Assembly: GCA_964442365.1 (NCBI GenBank)
Contig: CAYTZA010000001.1
Coordinates: forward strand, 1-64,000
Direction of reading: 5' to 3'
Length of the DNA stretch: 64,000 nucleotides
Source: CAYTZA01 sp964442365
GTDB taxonomy: Bacteria; Patescibacteriota; Minisyncoccia; Phycocordibacterales; DAORIS01
In this document: positions 26,193 to 35,244 of the stretch, one piece after another
How the letters are laid out: every line of letters begins with the position of its first letter
Position numbering within the stretch: position 1 is the first letter of the stretch
Position numbers and translations under genes: made by a program
The notes under the pieces: generated by a model
Database searches by the model: none
What the model saw: the letters and a program-made list of their open reading frames with translations, nothing else
Told to the model about the DNA's origin: nothing

Positions 26193-26597
26193 CTACTTAG
26201 TGAGCTTGCTTTTTACAAAACGACACAAGTTCTCAACGGTAAACAAGTCTTGAAGTTCTTCGACCTTGCGATGTGTTTCGAAAGCATCTAGACCCTTAAT
26301 GTGCCGAAATTTCTTCCTCATTTTTTTCATACCAAGGTCAGTGACTAGACCGTTTTTAACGCAGTCCGGCTCATCAATTATGCTCTCAGCAGTCATTTCG
26401 CCTGGGTTGATTTTGATCCTCCACATTCTTTCGGCGCGGAAGGTGATGTCGAGTCGGTCGATAGATTCTGCTCCAAGATCAGCATAGATTCTGGATGTGT
26501 AAGTGACTTCCTCTTCATCAACACCGAGAGCTTCGGCGAGAAGTTTCTGAACCTTTTGGAAGATTTCTTGATCAGACGGACAGTTTTTTACGAGCAT
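26193..26597 (-). CDS. Acyl carrier protein-like, with extra insert
   Basis: 134 residues. The start at 26597 is fixed by AAGGAGGA just upstream, one of the best SD sites here; the frame is open beyond it. Residues 10-60 match ACP: IFQKVQKLLAEALGVDEEEV, then DLGAESIDRLDITFRAE with Ser45 at the phosphopantetheine site (the usual DSL is ESI). The closing helix appears as FTVENLCRFV near the C-terminus, so about 50 residues are inserted between ACP helices. No fatty-acid or polyketide synthesis genes are in the window. One of the SD-type accessory genes, with its own terminator; GC is higher than in eno and gpmI. Confidence 0.75.
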   Translation of the reverse strand: MLVKNCPSDQEIFQKVQKLLAEALGVDEEEVTYTSRIYADLGAESIDRLDITFRAERMWRIKINPGEMTAESIIDEPDCVKNGLVTDLGMKKMRKKFRHIKGLDAFETHRKVEELQDLFTVENLCRFVKSKLTK

Positions 26598-26687
26598 GAG
26601 TCCTCCTTGTTGGTGGTGAAAGAGACAAGAAACAACTGTAGGATATGTAACCATACTTTTAAGAAATATGCTATGATTCTTTCGTTC

Positions 26688-28211
26688 ATGAAAAAAATGA
26701 AGCAACAAACAGTACTTATTGTCCTTGATGGCTGGGGATATCGAGAAGATACTCTTCACAATGCTATTGCTTCAGCCCATACACCTGTATTTAAGAAATT
26801 ATGGTCTCAATATCCGCACACTCTACTTGAAGCTTCTGGTTTGGCTGTTGGTTTGCCAGATGGTCAAATGGGTAATAGTGAGATTGGGCATACTACTATA
26901 GGAGCTGGAAAAGCGATCGATACTGACCTTGTGCGAATTAAAAAAGCTATTGATTCAGGAACTTTCGGAAAGAATCCAGCTTTTGTAGCACTATTTGAGA
27001 ATGTTAAAAAATACGATTCTACTTTACATGTTGTAGGTCTTCTTGGTGATGGTGGAGTTCATGCTCATAGTGAGCATCTATTTGCTTTTATTCGATCAGC
27101 TAAAGATTATGGTATTGAGCGTGTTGCTTTGCATATATTTACTGATGGTCGGGACACACCGCCACAAAGTGCCGGTCAATATCTAGAAGAACTTGAACAA
27201 GTTTTACAGAATATTGGTATAGGTTTTATCGCTACAATATCCGGGCGATTTTATGCTATGGATCGTGATAATAATTGGGATCGGTTAGAAAAAGTTGAGC
27301 AAGCTCTTTTTGAGTGCAAGGGGCATGTATGTCATCTTAAAGAAAATACACCATCAGAAAAAATTAATAAATTATATACGGAAGGTAAACAAGACGAACA
27401 TCTTGAACCTCATGTATTTTTAAATAAAGAAGGCAAAGGATCTTATATTGCAGACAATGATTCTGTGTTCTTTTTTAATTTTCGAGCAGACAGAGCCAGA
27501 ATGCTTTCTCGAAAATTTATGGAAAAAAGAGAAAGTAAAAATATATGTTTTACAACAATGACATCGTACGGGACAGAATTTCCTTGCCTTATTGCTTTTC
27601 CTCAGGTTTCGATAGAAACAACGATTGCAAAAGAAGTATCAGATGCAAATCTTACACAAGCTCATATTGCTGAAACAGAAAAATTTCCTCATGCCACATA
27701 TTTTTTAAATGGAGGTGTTGAAAACCCTTATAAAGGGGAAGAACATGTTTTACTTCCATCAAGAAAAGATGTTGACACTCATGATCTTGCTCCTCGTATG
27801 CGTGCTGAAGCAATCGCCGATGAAGCAATTAAGCGTATTCAAAGTGGAGTTGATTTTATTTTTATAAATTTTGCCAATCCAGACATGGTAGGACATACGG
27901 CTAACGTACCCGCAATAATCGAAGCGGTTGAAGAAGTTGATAAACAACTTGGTCGGGTACTAGATGTTTTACATAAAAAAAGCGGAGTAGCTTTTGTGAC
28001 TGCGGACCATGGCAATGCTGAGACTAATATAGATCTCATAACGGGAGATAAACATACTGCTCATACTTTAAATCAAGTACCGGCCATAGTAACTAAAGGT
28101 GGTATATCTTTGAAACAATGGGGCACACTCGCTGATATTGCTCCAACAGTACTTAGCTTGCTTGATATTCGTGTACCAGATTCTATGACGGGGAAAAGTT
28201 TGATACAATAA
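26688..28211 (+). CDS. gpmI: 2,3-bisphosphoglycerate-independent phosphoglycerate mutase
   Basis: Interconverts 3- and 2-phosphoglycerate, between Pgk and Eno. 507 residues, typical of GpmI. QTVLIVLDGWGYRED carries the first metal Asp, MGNSEIGHTTIGAG the catalytic Ser, TDGRDTPPQSAGQYLEEL and TADHGNAE the remaining metal ligands of the alkaline phosphatase superfamily. The start at 26688 is set by an extended -10 TGCTATGAT ending 10 nt upstream; the long upstream frame would run through the divergent ACP-like gene. Confidence 0.96.
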   Translation: MKKMKQQTVLIVLDGWGYREDTLHNAIASAHTPVFKKLWSQYPHTLLEASGLAVGLPDGQMGNSEIGHTTIGAGKAIDTDLVRIKKAIDSGTFGKNPAFVALFENVKKYDSTLHVVGLLGDGGVHAHSEHLFAFIRSAKDYGIERVALHIFTDGRDTPPQSAGQYLEELEQVLQNIGIGFIATISGRFYAMDRDNNWDRLEKVEQALFECKGHVCHLKENTPSEKINKLYTEGKQDEHLEPHVFLNKEGKGSYIADNDSVFFFNFRADRARMLSRKFMEKRESKNICFTTMTSYGTEFPCLIAFPQVSIETTIAKEVSDANLTQAHIAETEKFPHATYFLNGGVENPYKGEEHVLLPSRKDVDTHDLAPRMRAEAIADEAIKRIQSGVDFIFINFANPDMVGHTANVPAIIEAVEEVDKQLGRVLDVLHKKSGVAFVTADHGNAETNIDLITGDKHTAHTLNQVPAIVTKGGISLKQWGTLADIAPTVLSLLDIRVPDSMTGKSLIQ

Positions 28212-28216
28212 ACAAT

Positions 28217-29248
28217 ATGATATCAGAACGATTTCAACATGTTTATTTCTTTACACTTCTTCTTGGTGTAGGGGTTATTATCTATTTTATATTTCAGCCT
28301 TTTATCACTGCTCTTTTTCTTGCGGCTATGTGTGCCGTGGCATGTGAAGAGATTCATATATGGTTTAAAAAGCGCATGCCAACAAGAAAAAACATGGCAG
28401 CTTTTTTGGCAGTTATCGGAGTATTGATTGTGGTATTTGTGCCACTTAGTATTTTAGGTGTTTTAGTATTTAATGAAGCGCGTGATTTTTATACAACCCT
28501 TGCTGACGCTTCATCTTCTGCGGGCATTATTGATCAAACTCTGTCACGCTTCGAAGAACAGATTCAAGTATACGTCCCTCAGTTTAATATTGATCTTCGT
28601 TTGTATATAGAATCTGGACTACAGTGGATTTTGAATCATGCCACTCAGTTTTTTGCTAGTTTCCTAACAGTTTTACTCAACTTGTTTATTATGGTGATTA
28701 CTCTTTTTTATCTATTTCGTGATGGAAAAGAGTTCAGAAATTATTTGATAAAGCTCAGCCCCTTTGATGAAAAGGATGATGAAGATATTATCAAGCGTAT
28801 AGAACTTACGATAAGTTCTGTTATTAAAGGAACTTTAATTATCGGTATCATACAAGGTGTGTGTACTGCTGCTGGATTTATGCTATTTGGTATCAGTCAA
28901 CCGATCTTGTGGGGTACTGTTGCTGCTGTAGCTTCGCTTATTCCTGGAGTTGGTACAGCTCTTGTAAGTGTGCCAGCAATACTTATACTGTTTGCAAGTG
29001 GTAACATATTTGGTGCTATTGGTTATGCAGTATGGGCAGGATTTTTGATTGGATCTGTAGATAACGTACTTGGTCCAATACTTATGGAACGTCGTATTCA
29101 ATTACATCCTCTTTTGATTCTTATTTCAGTTCTTGGTGGATTAGTATTTTTTGGACCAATTGGTTTTCTTGCTGGGCCTGTAGTGCTTGCTCTTGCTACC
29201 GAACTTATTAAACTCTATCCAAAATTTGTAAACAATCCTCATGCCTAA
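28217..29248 (+). CDS. AI-2E family membrane transporter (TqsA/PerM-like)
   Basis: 343 residues with about seven hydrophobic helices, and a soluble segment around residues 95-145 (FEEQIQVYVPQFNIDLRLYIE). The C-terminal half has GVCTAAGFMLFGISQPILWG and ASLIPGVGTALVSVPA, the proline-glycine signature of the AI-2E/PerM family. Members export small molecules or ions; substrate here unknown. It starts 5 nt after gpmI and its end overlaps the MYG1 gene, so they are co-transcribed. Confidence 0.9.
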   Translation: MISERFQHVYFFTLLLGVGVIIYFIFQPFITALFLAAMCAVACEEIHIWFKKRMPTRKNMAAFLAVIGVLIVVFVPLSILGVLVFNEARDFYTTLADASSSAGIIDQTLSRFEEQIQVYVPQFNIDLRLYIESGLQWILNHATQFFASFLTVLLNLFIMVITLFYLFRDGKEFRNYLIKLSPFDEKDDEDIIKRIELTISSVIKGTLIIGIIQGVCTAAGFMLFGISQPILWGTVAAVASLIPGVGTALVSVPAILILFASGNIFGAIGYAVWAGFLIGSVDNVLGPILMERRIQLHPLLILISVLGGLVFFGPIGFLAGPVVLALATELIKLYPKFVNNPHA

Positions 29249-30122
29249 GACTTTAGTTACACATAATTCTCGTTTTCACGCGGATGATGTTTTTGCAGCG
29301 GCGACACTGACTATTCTTTTTCCGGATGCTCGGATCTTACGCTCGCGCGAGCGATCGGTCTTAGATTCAGGAGATATTGTTTTTGACGTTGGAGATGTAT
29401 ATGATCCTACAACACTACGTTTTGACCATCATCAGGAAGGTGGGGCAGGAAAAAGAGATAACAATATACCTTATGCAGCTTTTGGTTTGGTGTGGAAAGA
29501 GTTTGGAGAAAAGATTTGTGGGTCTAAAGATATTGCCGAAGCGATAGACAAGAAAGTTGTGCAGGCGATCGATGCTATGGACAACGGTTTAGATCTTTAT
29601 GATCCACGAATTCCTGGATTGTTTCCCTATACATTTCAAACAATTACGTTTTCTTGTGGTCCAACATGGAAAGAGGATCCGGCAGAAACTGATCAAAACT
29701 TTTTAAAACTTGTAGAATTTGCTCGTATGATACTACAGAGAGAGATTGTACAAGCTCGAGATGGGTTGGAGGCTGTTACTTATGTGGAGAAGGCTTATGA
29801 AGATGCAAGTGATAAACGTATTATTGTTCTCGATGATAATTATCCATGGCAAACATACTTATTGACTAAAATTGAACCTTTGTATGTTTTACGAAAAGAT
29901 ATTCAATCTACAAACTGGAAAGTGGAAGCAGTTCCCGCAAAGACTATGAGTTATGAGCTTCGTAAGGAGATGCCTAAATCATGGGCTGGTAAAAGAGACG
30001 GTGAATTTGTAAAGGTTTCTGGTGTTCCGGATGCCGTTTTCTGTCATAATAATCTTTTCTTGGCTGTGGCTAAAAGTAAGGAGGGGGCTTTGCGCTTGGC
30101 ACAAATTGCTGTAGAGTCATAG
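29241..30122 (+). CDS. MYG1 family protein (DHH superfamily)
   Basis: 293 residues. TLVTHNSRFHADDVFAAATL at the N-terminus is the family signature, and DPTTLRFDHHQEGGAGKR carries the DHH-type metal-binding motif. Eukaryotic MYG1 is a 3'-5' RNA exonuclease; bacterial members are presumed phosphoesterases. It overlaps the transporter gene by 8 nt and lies 3 nt before obg. Specific role here is not visible. Confidence 0.9.
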   Translation: MPKTLVTHNSRFHADDVFAAATLTILFPDARILRSRERSVLDSGDIVFDVGDVYDPTTLRFDHHQEGGAGKRDNNIPYAAFGLVWKEFGEKICGSKDIAEAIDKKVVQAIDAMDNGLDLYDPRIPGLFPYTFQTITFSCGPTWKEDPAETDQNFLKLVEFARMILQREIVQARDGLEAVTYVEKAYEDASDKRIIVLDDNYPWQTYLLTKIEPLYVLRKDIQSTNWKVEAVPAKTMSYELRKEMPKSWAGKRDGEFVKVSGVPDAVFCHNNLFLAVAKSKEGALRLAQIAVES

Positions 30123-30125
30123 ATT

Positions 30126-31097
30126 ATGGCACTTATTGATGAATTAACACTTAGTTTGAAAGCAGGTCGCGGAGGCGATGGTGTGGTTCGCTGGAGACAT
30201 GAAAAGGGTAGAGATCTGGCTGGGGCTTCGGGTGGTAACGGAGGTCGTGGTGGTGATGTGTATATTCACGCTGTTCGTGATATTGGTTTGCTTGCTCGTT
30301 ATCGTCATAAAAAAGACTTTGAAGCAGATAAGGGCGATGATGGTATGCGCGATAGTAAACAAGGTAAAGATGGTAAAGATATCGTTATAGATTTACCAAT
30401 AGGATCTGTTGTTACAAATCTTAAAACAGGCAAACAGTATTCTCTTGAAAAAGATGAAGAAAGAATCTGTGTGCTTACTGGTGGTACTGGCGGTCTCGGC
30501 AATGAACATTTTAAAGCATCGACAAATACTAGTCCAAAAGAATCTACTCCAGGAAAAGATGGTGAAGAAGCAGATTTTTCTATCGAACTTCAACTTTTTG
30601 CTGATGCTGGACTTATTGGTTTTCCAAATGCTGGAAAATCTAGTTTACTAAATGCTCTGTCTCGTGCTCAAGCAAAAGTTGCTAGTTATGAATTTACTAC
30701 ACTTGAACCAAACCTTGGTGATATGGAGGGTTTCATTCTCGCTGATATTCCGGGGTTGATAGAAGGTGCTTCTGAAGGTAAAGGTTTGGGCCACCAATTT
30801 TTACGTCATATAAAAAGAACTAAAGTACTGTTTCATTGTATTTCTCTTGAAAACAGTGATATTACTGATGCTCATCGAACTATTAGAAATGAGCTCTCTT
30901 TGTATAGTAAAGATTTGGCGGAGAAAAGAGAAGTGATTATACTTACTAAGACCGATACAGTAGATGAACAAGATCTTGCCCATAAGATTAAAGCGGCTAA
31001 AGATCTTAATCCAGATGTTTTTACTGTATGTATTATAGATGATAAATCGATTAAAGAACTTAAAGATAATCTTGTTAAACTTTTGAGAACAGCATGA
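30126..31097 (+). CDS. obg: GTPase Obg/CgtA, short form
   Basis: Ribosome-assembly GTPase that acts on the large subunit. 323 residues. The glycine-rich Obg fold is at residues 1-157 (GRGGDGVVRWRHEKG, GGNGGRGGDVY). The G domain follows with P-loop GFPNAGKSSLLNALS, G2 YEFTTLEPNLG, G3 DIPGLIEGA and G4 TKTD. The C-terminal OCT domain of many Obg proteins is absent, giving a minimal enzyme. It starts 3 nt after the MYG1 gene and overlaps gatB by 4 nt, so translation is coupled. Confidence 0.96.
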   Translation: MALIDELTLSLKAGRGGDGVVRWRHEKGRDLAGASGGNGGRGGDVYIHAVRDIGLLARYRHKKDFEADKGDDGMRDSKQGKDGKDIVIDLPIGSVVTNLKTGKQYSLEKDEERICVLTGGTGGLGNEHFKASTNTSPKESTPGKDGEEADFSIELQLFADAGLIGFPNAGKSSLLNALSRAQAKVASYEFTTLEPNLGDMEGFILADIPGLIEGASEGKGLGHQFLRHIKRTKVLFHCISLENSDITDAHRTIRNELSLYSKDLAEKREVIILTKTDTVDEQDLAHKIKAAKDLNPDVFTVCIIDDKSIKELKDNLVKLLRTA

Positions 31098-32503
31098 AAA
31101 CATATTTTCCTACTATTGGTCTTGAAATACACGCTGAATTAAAAACCAATACAAAAATGTTTTGTGGTTGTAAAAATGATTCTGAAGAATCTCGCCCCAA
31201 TCACAATGTTTGCCCTGTTTGTATGGGTCACCCGGGTACATTGCCAGTGATTAATAAACAGGCAGTCAAAAATGTTCTCAAAGTGGGCATAGCTCTTGGT
31301 GCAAAATTAGCTGATTTTACAGAATTTGATCGAAAAAATTATTTTTATCCGGATATTCCAAAAGGTTATCAGATTAGTCAGTACAAATATCCTTTGGTAC
31401 AAGGAGGGACTCTTGCCGGGGTAGATATTACTCGTATTCATCTTGAAGAAGATACGGCAAGTTCAGAACATACTGATGGTGGTAGCCTCGTGAATTTTAA
31501 TCGTTCGGGTGTGCCACTTATGGAGCTTGTTACCGAACCAGTTATAAAAAGTGGTGAGCAGGCTTCTGCTTTTGCTCGCGAGCTTCAGCTTACGCTTCAG
31601 TATCTTGGTGTTGCTCATGCGAACATGGAAAAAGGAGAAATGCGAGTAGAAGCAAATATTTCTATTAGTGATGATCCAAAGAAGTTTGGTACTAAAGTAG
31701 AGGTAAAGAATTTGAATTCATTTAGAGCTGTAGAAAAAGCGATTGCTTATGAAATTCAAAGACACACGGCTCTTTTAGAAAGTGGTGGCGTTGTAGTGCA
31801 AGAAACGCGAGGTTTTGATGAAAATAAAGAAACTACTTTTAGTCAGCGAAAAAAAGAAGATTCGCATGATTATAGATATTTTCCCGATCCTGATCTGCCA
31901 AAGATTAATATTTCAGAAATACCAGAATTTTCTATTGAGCTCCTTAAAAAAGAAATACCGGAACTTCCTTCACAAAGACGAGAGCGATATAAGAATACAT
32001 TTGGACTTAAAGATTCTGATGTAGAATTTTTTGTAAATAATTATACTTGGGCGCAGTTTTTTGAAAAAGTTATAGGTGATAATAGAGATGCTGAACTTGT
32101 AAAACTTGCCGTAAACTATGTCGTTTCTGATTTGATGGGTCTTGTAAAAAGTTCTGGAAAAGAAAATACGATAGATAGTTCTAGTTTTAGAAAACTAATT
32201 GAAATGGTAAGTAAAAATATTTTATCTTCTCGTGGAGCAAAAGATACTCTTAAAATAATGTTTGAACAGGGTGGTGATCCACAAGAAATTGCAGAAAAGA
32301 ATGGTCTTATACAGAAAAGCAATGAAGAAGAGCTTATAAAAATTATTGATTCTATAATCACTCAAAATCAAAAAGTAGTAGAAGAATACAAAGCTGGTAA
32401 GCAGGCTTCTTTGCAGTTTTTGATTGGGCAGGGTATGAAATTGACCAAAGGCTCTGCCAATCCACAGATGTTAAAAACACTTTTTGAAAAAAGGCTTGTG
32501 TAG
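31094..32503 (+). CDS. gatB: Asp-tRNA(Asn)/Glu-tRNA(Gln) amidotransferase subunit B
   Basis: Part of GatCAB, which amidates misacylated Glu-tRNA(Gln) or Asp-tRNA(Asn). 469 residues. TIGLEIHAEL, CPVCMGHPGTLPV and FDRKNYFYPDIPKGYQISQ are hallmark blocks; DDPKKFGTKVEVKNLNSFR and the C-terminal YqeY-like tail (FLIGQGMKLTKGSANPQML) complete the protein. gatA and gatC are not in the window. It overlaps obg by 4 nt. The rnpB promoter starts only a couple of bases after its stop. Confidence 0.97.
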   Translation: MKTYFPTIGLEIHAELKTNTKMFCGCKNDSEESRPNHNVCPVCMGHPGTLPVINKQAVKNVLKVGIALGAKLADFTEFDRKNYFYPDIPKGYQISQYKYPLVQGGTLAGVDITRIHLEEDTASSEHTDGGSLVNFNRSGVPLMELVTEPVIKSGEQASAFARELQLTLQYLGVAHANMEKGEMRVEANISISDDPKKFGTKVEVKNLNSFRAVEKAIAYEIQRHTALLESGGVVVQETRGFDENKETTFSQRKKEDSHDYRYFPDPDLPKINISEIPEFSIELLKKEIPELPSQRRERYKNTFGLKDSDVEFFVNNYTWAQFFEKVIGDNRDAELVKLAVNYVVSDLMGLVKSSGKENTIDSSSFRKLIEMVSKNILSSRGAKDTLKIMFEQGGDPQEIAEKNGLIQKSNEEELIKIIDSIITQNQKVVEEYKAGKQASLQFLIGQGMKLTKGSANPQMLKTLFEKRLV

Positions 32504-32504
32504 T

Positions 32505-32533
32505 TTGTTTTTATAATAAAAATATGGTATAAT
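32505..32533 (+). promoter_or_regulatory. rnpB promoter
   Basis: TTGTTT at 32505-32510, a 17-nt spacer and TATAAT at 32528-32533. The RNA's first paired base is at 32539, calibrating the -10 to start distance at 6-7 nt in this genome. Confidence 0.7.
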
Positions 32534-32538
32534 ATATA

Positions 32539-32820
32539 GACGTCGGATAACTGCTGGTTTTACTTCGGTAAGACTAGAGGAAAGTCCGAACACTCCCTTG
32601 GCTTGCCAAGGAGAAGGGTAGCGGGTAACGCCCGCCATGCGAAAGCAAGAGATGCGAACAGAGACGAGTCCATCGTAAGATGGGGTGAAACGGCAAAATT
32701 CTTACCTGAGTGCAAGGCCGTGCTTCGTGAGTAATCATGAAGAGAGCCGCTTGAGGTGCGTAGCAATACACATCCCAGATATATAGTTGTCTAAAACAGA
32801 ATTCGGCTTATAGACGTCGA
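32539..32820 (+). ncRNA. rnpB: RNase P RNA (type A-like)
   Basis: Catalytic RNA of RNase P, which trims tRNA 5' ends. P1 is GACGTC at 32539-32544 paired with GACGTC at 32813-32818. Conserved core blocks are present in order: AGAGGAAAGTCCGAACAC, AGCGGGTAACGCCCG, GGGTGAAACGG and, near the 3' end, ACAGAATTCGGCTTATAGAC. A TATAAT box ends 5 nt before P1 and a hairpin follows. Boundaries are approximate by a few nt. Confidence 0.95.
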
Positions 32821-32821
32821 C

Positions 32822-32855
32822 ATCCCCGTCAAACAATAAAATGTTAGACGGGGAT
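32822..32855 (+). terminator. Hairpin after rnpB
   Basis: A 9-bp perfect stem, ATCCCCGTC at 32822-32830 with GACGGGGAT at 32847-32855, and a 16-nt AT-rich loop. The T-content downstream is modest (TGTTCGTTT), so it is a likely but imperfect terminator. Confidence 0.6.
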
Positions 32856-32890
32856 TGTTCGTTTGGTAAATAGGTTATAATACAGAGCAT

Positions 32891-35242
32891 ATGAACACTG
32901 AACATACAATAGAAACAGCTTCACGTTTTGAAAAAATAGTCGTAGGCGTGTTATACGTATTAATATTTTTATTACCTTTTTTAATATTACCGTCTGAATC
33001 TTTTTTTGGTGTAAGTAAAATTATACTTATTTCTATTTCAATATTTGCATGTGCTATTGGTTTAATATTGCACAGTCTTTTCAAGGGAAAAATTGAAATA
33101 CCTCAATCAAAACTATTAGGATCTTTCGGGGTATTATTTTTGGTTTATCTTATAGCGGGATTTGCTTCATCAAATTACGGAGTATCATTTATTGGTTTCG
33201 TCTCTCACGATACAGTCTTTTTTATTGGTTTAATGACAGTGTTTGTTTATATAGTTTCTAGTGTATTTGTATCGCGTACTCGTTCAGTGTTACTTTTTTG
33301 GTTGATGTTGATTGGAGGTCTAGTGCTTGGTGTTTTAGAACTTTGTAGTCTATTTTTCCCTTCTTTTGTTCCTATTGCAATTTTACGTGATCCAGCAGTT
33401 ACTCTCTTTGGTTCAATGAGTGATACTGCAATTTATTTTGGTCTCATGTTGGTATTAACCTTGGGTGCACTTGAATTTGTAAAATCTAGCGGAATAAGTC
33501 GTTACATACTTTGGTGTTTGTTTGTGATTTCTCTAGTATTTCTTACTATTATCAATGTTCCTTTGGTGTGGTATGTAATAGGCTCCTTTGCTTTGATTGT
33601 TTTTATTTATAGTTTTTCAACTAAAATTTCTTTAAAAGATTCATCTCGTACCCCCGTACTCCCTTTAGTTATTCTTGTTATTGCTGTATTTTCTATTTTA
33701 TTTGCTGGTAAAAATATATATAGTGTTTTGGCGGAAGTACCAGGGCTATCCTGGGTGGCACCACTTAATATCTCTACTATTGAAGCGAGGCCTTCTTTTA
33801 TGACAACTATTGGTATTGGAAAACAAGTTTTTTTAGACAAATATATTTTAGGATATGGTCCAAATCGTTTTCGTGAAGCTTGGAATCGCTACCATCCAGC
33901 TGAAGTAAATTACACTCAATTTTGGGACACTGATTTTTTTGTTGGATTTAGTATTGTTATTAGTTCAATAGTTACTATTGGTATTGTTGGGTTACTTTCG
34001 TGGTTTGCATGTATAGGATTTTTCTTATATACAGGCTACAAAGCTTTGTTTAGACGTATGGAGAACATATCTCATAAATTTTCTCTCGGAGTTTCTTTTT
34101 TGGGTGGATTATATTTATGGATTTTTGTGATCATATACTCTCCAAATACAAGTATTGTTACGCTCGCTTTCTTTTTTACAGGACTTTTTATAGCCGCTTG
34201 TATTCACGAGAAAATTATACCTGTGCGTACTATATCTATCACTGAAGATCCTAGGGTTGCTTTTGCTGGTGTATCAGGTTTGGTTGTGTCTCTAATTATT
34301 GTTATCGTTGTCTCGTATTATGTGGGTGTTACTTTTGCTTCGGTTGTTTATGCTAATTATGCTTCTTATGAATATGAAACAGGTAATATCGCCAGCGCCG
34401 AGGTTTCTATTAATAAAGCGCTTAGTTTAAAAGAGGACGATGGATATTATCGTTTTTATACAATCCTTTCTCTCGCAAAGTTAAACGCACTTTTGGCTGA
34501 AACTTCTGGTAAGAGTGCTCAAAGTGATGTGGAGGGAGTATTACAAAATACATTGCAGATTGCTTCTCGATCTGTAGCTCTCGATGATAAGGATTATTTA
34601 AACTGGATGAATCTTGGTCGTGTATATCAAACAATTACCACTCCAGATAATCCAAACGCTTACGAACAGGCTCTAAAAGCTTATTCTGAAGCTGAAATAC
34701 TTAACCCACAAAATCCATCAATCGTATTAACAAAAGCACAGCTAGAAAGAGCCTACGGTGATATTAAAAAGGCTAAAGAATATATTGCTTCTGCTCTGAC
34801 AAAGAAAAATGATTACACAGACGCTTATTTCTTACTCTCTCAGATTTTGATTGGAGAGGGATCGATTAAGGACGCTATAACTTCAGCTGAAGCTGCTACA
34901 CTAACAGCGCCTCTTAACTACGGTGTCTTTTTCCAGCTTGGATTGCTTCGATATAACAATAAAGATTACGATGGTGCTATAAGAGCATTTGAAAGAGCAG
35001 TAACACTTAACCCTCAGTATGCCAACGCTCAGTATTTTCTAGGACTTTCATATGACAAAGTAAATCGAGATAAAGATGCTATTGCTTTATTTGAGATTTT
35101 ATTAAAAAATAATCCTGACAATAAAGAGGTTGATGGTATTCTTTCAAATTTGAAAGCTGGAAAAGGAGCCTTTCCGTCAGTAACTTCTACTGCTAGTTCT
35201 TCTCCAGAGAAACGTACAACACTACCAATTAAAGATAATTAG
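32891..35242 (+). CDS. Second O-antigen ligase-like membrane protein with TPR tail
   Basis: 783 residues, built like the protein at 16910: about 13 hydrophobic helices to residue ~485, then TPR repeats to the end (YEQALKAYSEAEILNPQNP, YDGAIRAFERAVTLNPQYANAQYFLG). The loop ILGYGPNRFREAWNRYHPAEVNYTQFWDTD occupies the position of the Wzy/WaaL catalytic periplasmic loop. It may join glycans to an acceptor, possibly protein. It is followed 2 nt later by murJ. TATAAT ends 9 nt before the ATG, so a near-leaderless mRNA is predicted. Two paralogues suggest two acceptors or two glycans. Confidence 0.82.
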   Translation: MNTEHTIETASRFEKIVVGVLYVLIFLLPFLILPSESFFGVSKIILISISIFACAIGLILHSLFKGKIEIPQSKLLGSFGVLFLVYLIAGFASSNYGVSFIGFVSHDTVFFIGLMTVFVYIVSSVFVSRTRSVLLFWLMLIGGLVLGVLELCSLFFPSFVPIAILRDPAVTLFGSMSDTAIYFGLMLVLTLGALEFVKSSGISRYILWCLFVISLVFLTIINVPLVWYVIGSFALIVFIYSFSTKISLKDSSRTPVLPLVILVIAVFSILFAGKNIYSVLAEVPGLSWVAPLNISTIEARPSFMTTIGIGKQVFLDKYILGYGPNRFREAWNRYHPAEVNYTQFWDTDFFVGFSIVISSIVTIGIVGLLSWFACIGFFLYTGYKALFRRMENISHKFSLGVSFLGGLYLWIFVIIYSPNTSIVTLAFFFTGLFIAACIHEKIIPVRTISITEDPRVAFAGVSGLVVSLIIVIVVSYYVGVTFASVVYANYASYEYETGNIASAEVSINKALSLKEDDGYYRFYTILSLAKLNALLAETSGKSAQSDVEGVLQNTLQIASRSVALDDKDYLNWMNLGRVYQTITTPDNPNAYEQALKAYSEAEILNPQNPSIVLTKAQLERAYGDIKKAKEYIASALTKKNDYTDAYFLLSQILIGEGSIKDAITSAEAATLTAPLNYGVFFQLGLLRYNNKDYDGAIRAFERAVTLNPQYANAQYFLGLSYDKVNRDKDAIALFEILLKNNPDNKEVDGILSNLKAGKGAFPSVTSTASSSPEKRTTLPIKDN

Positions 35243-35244
35243 GT

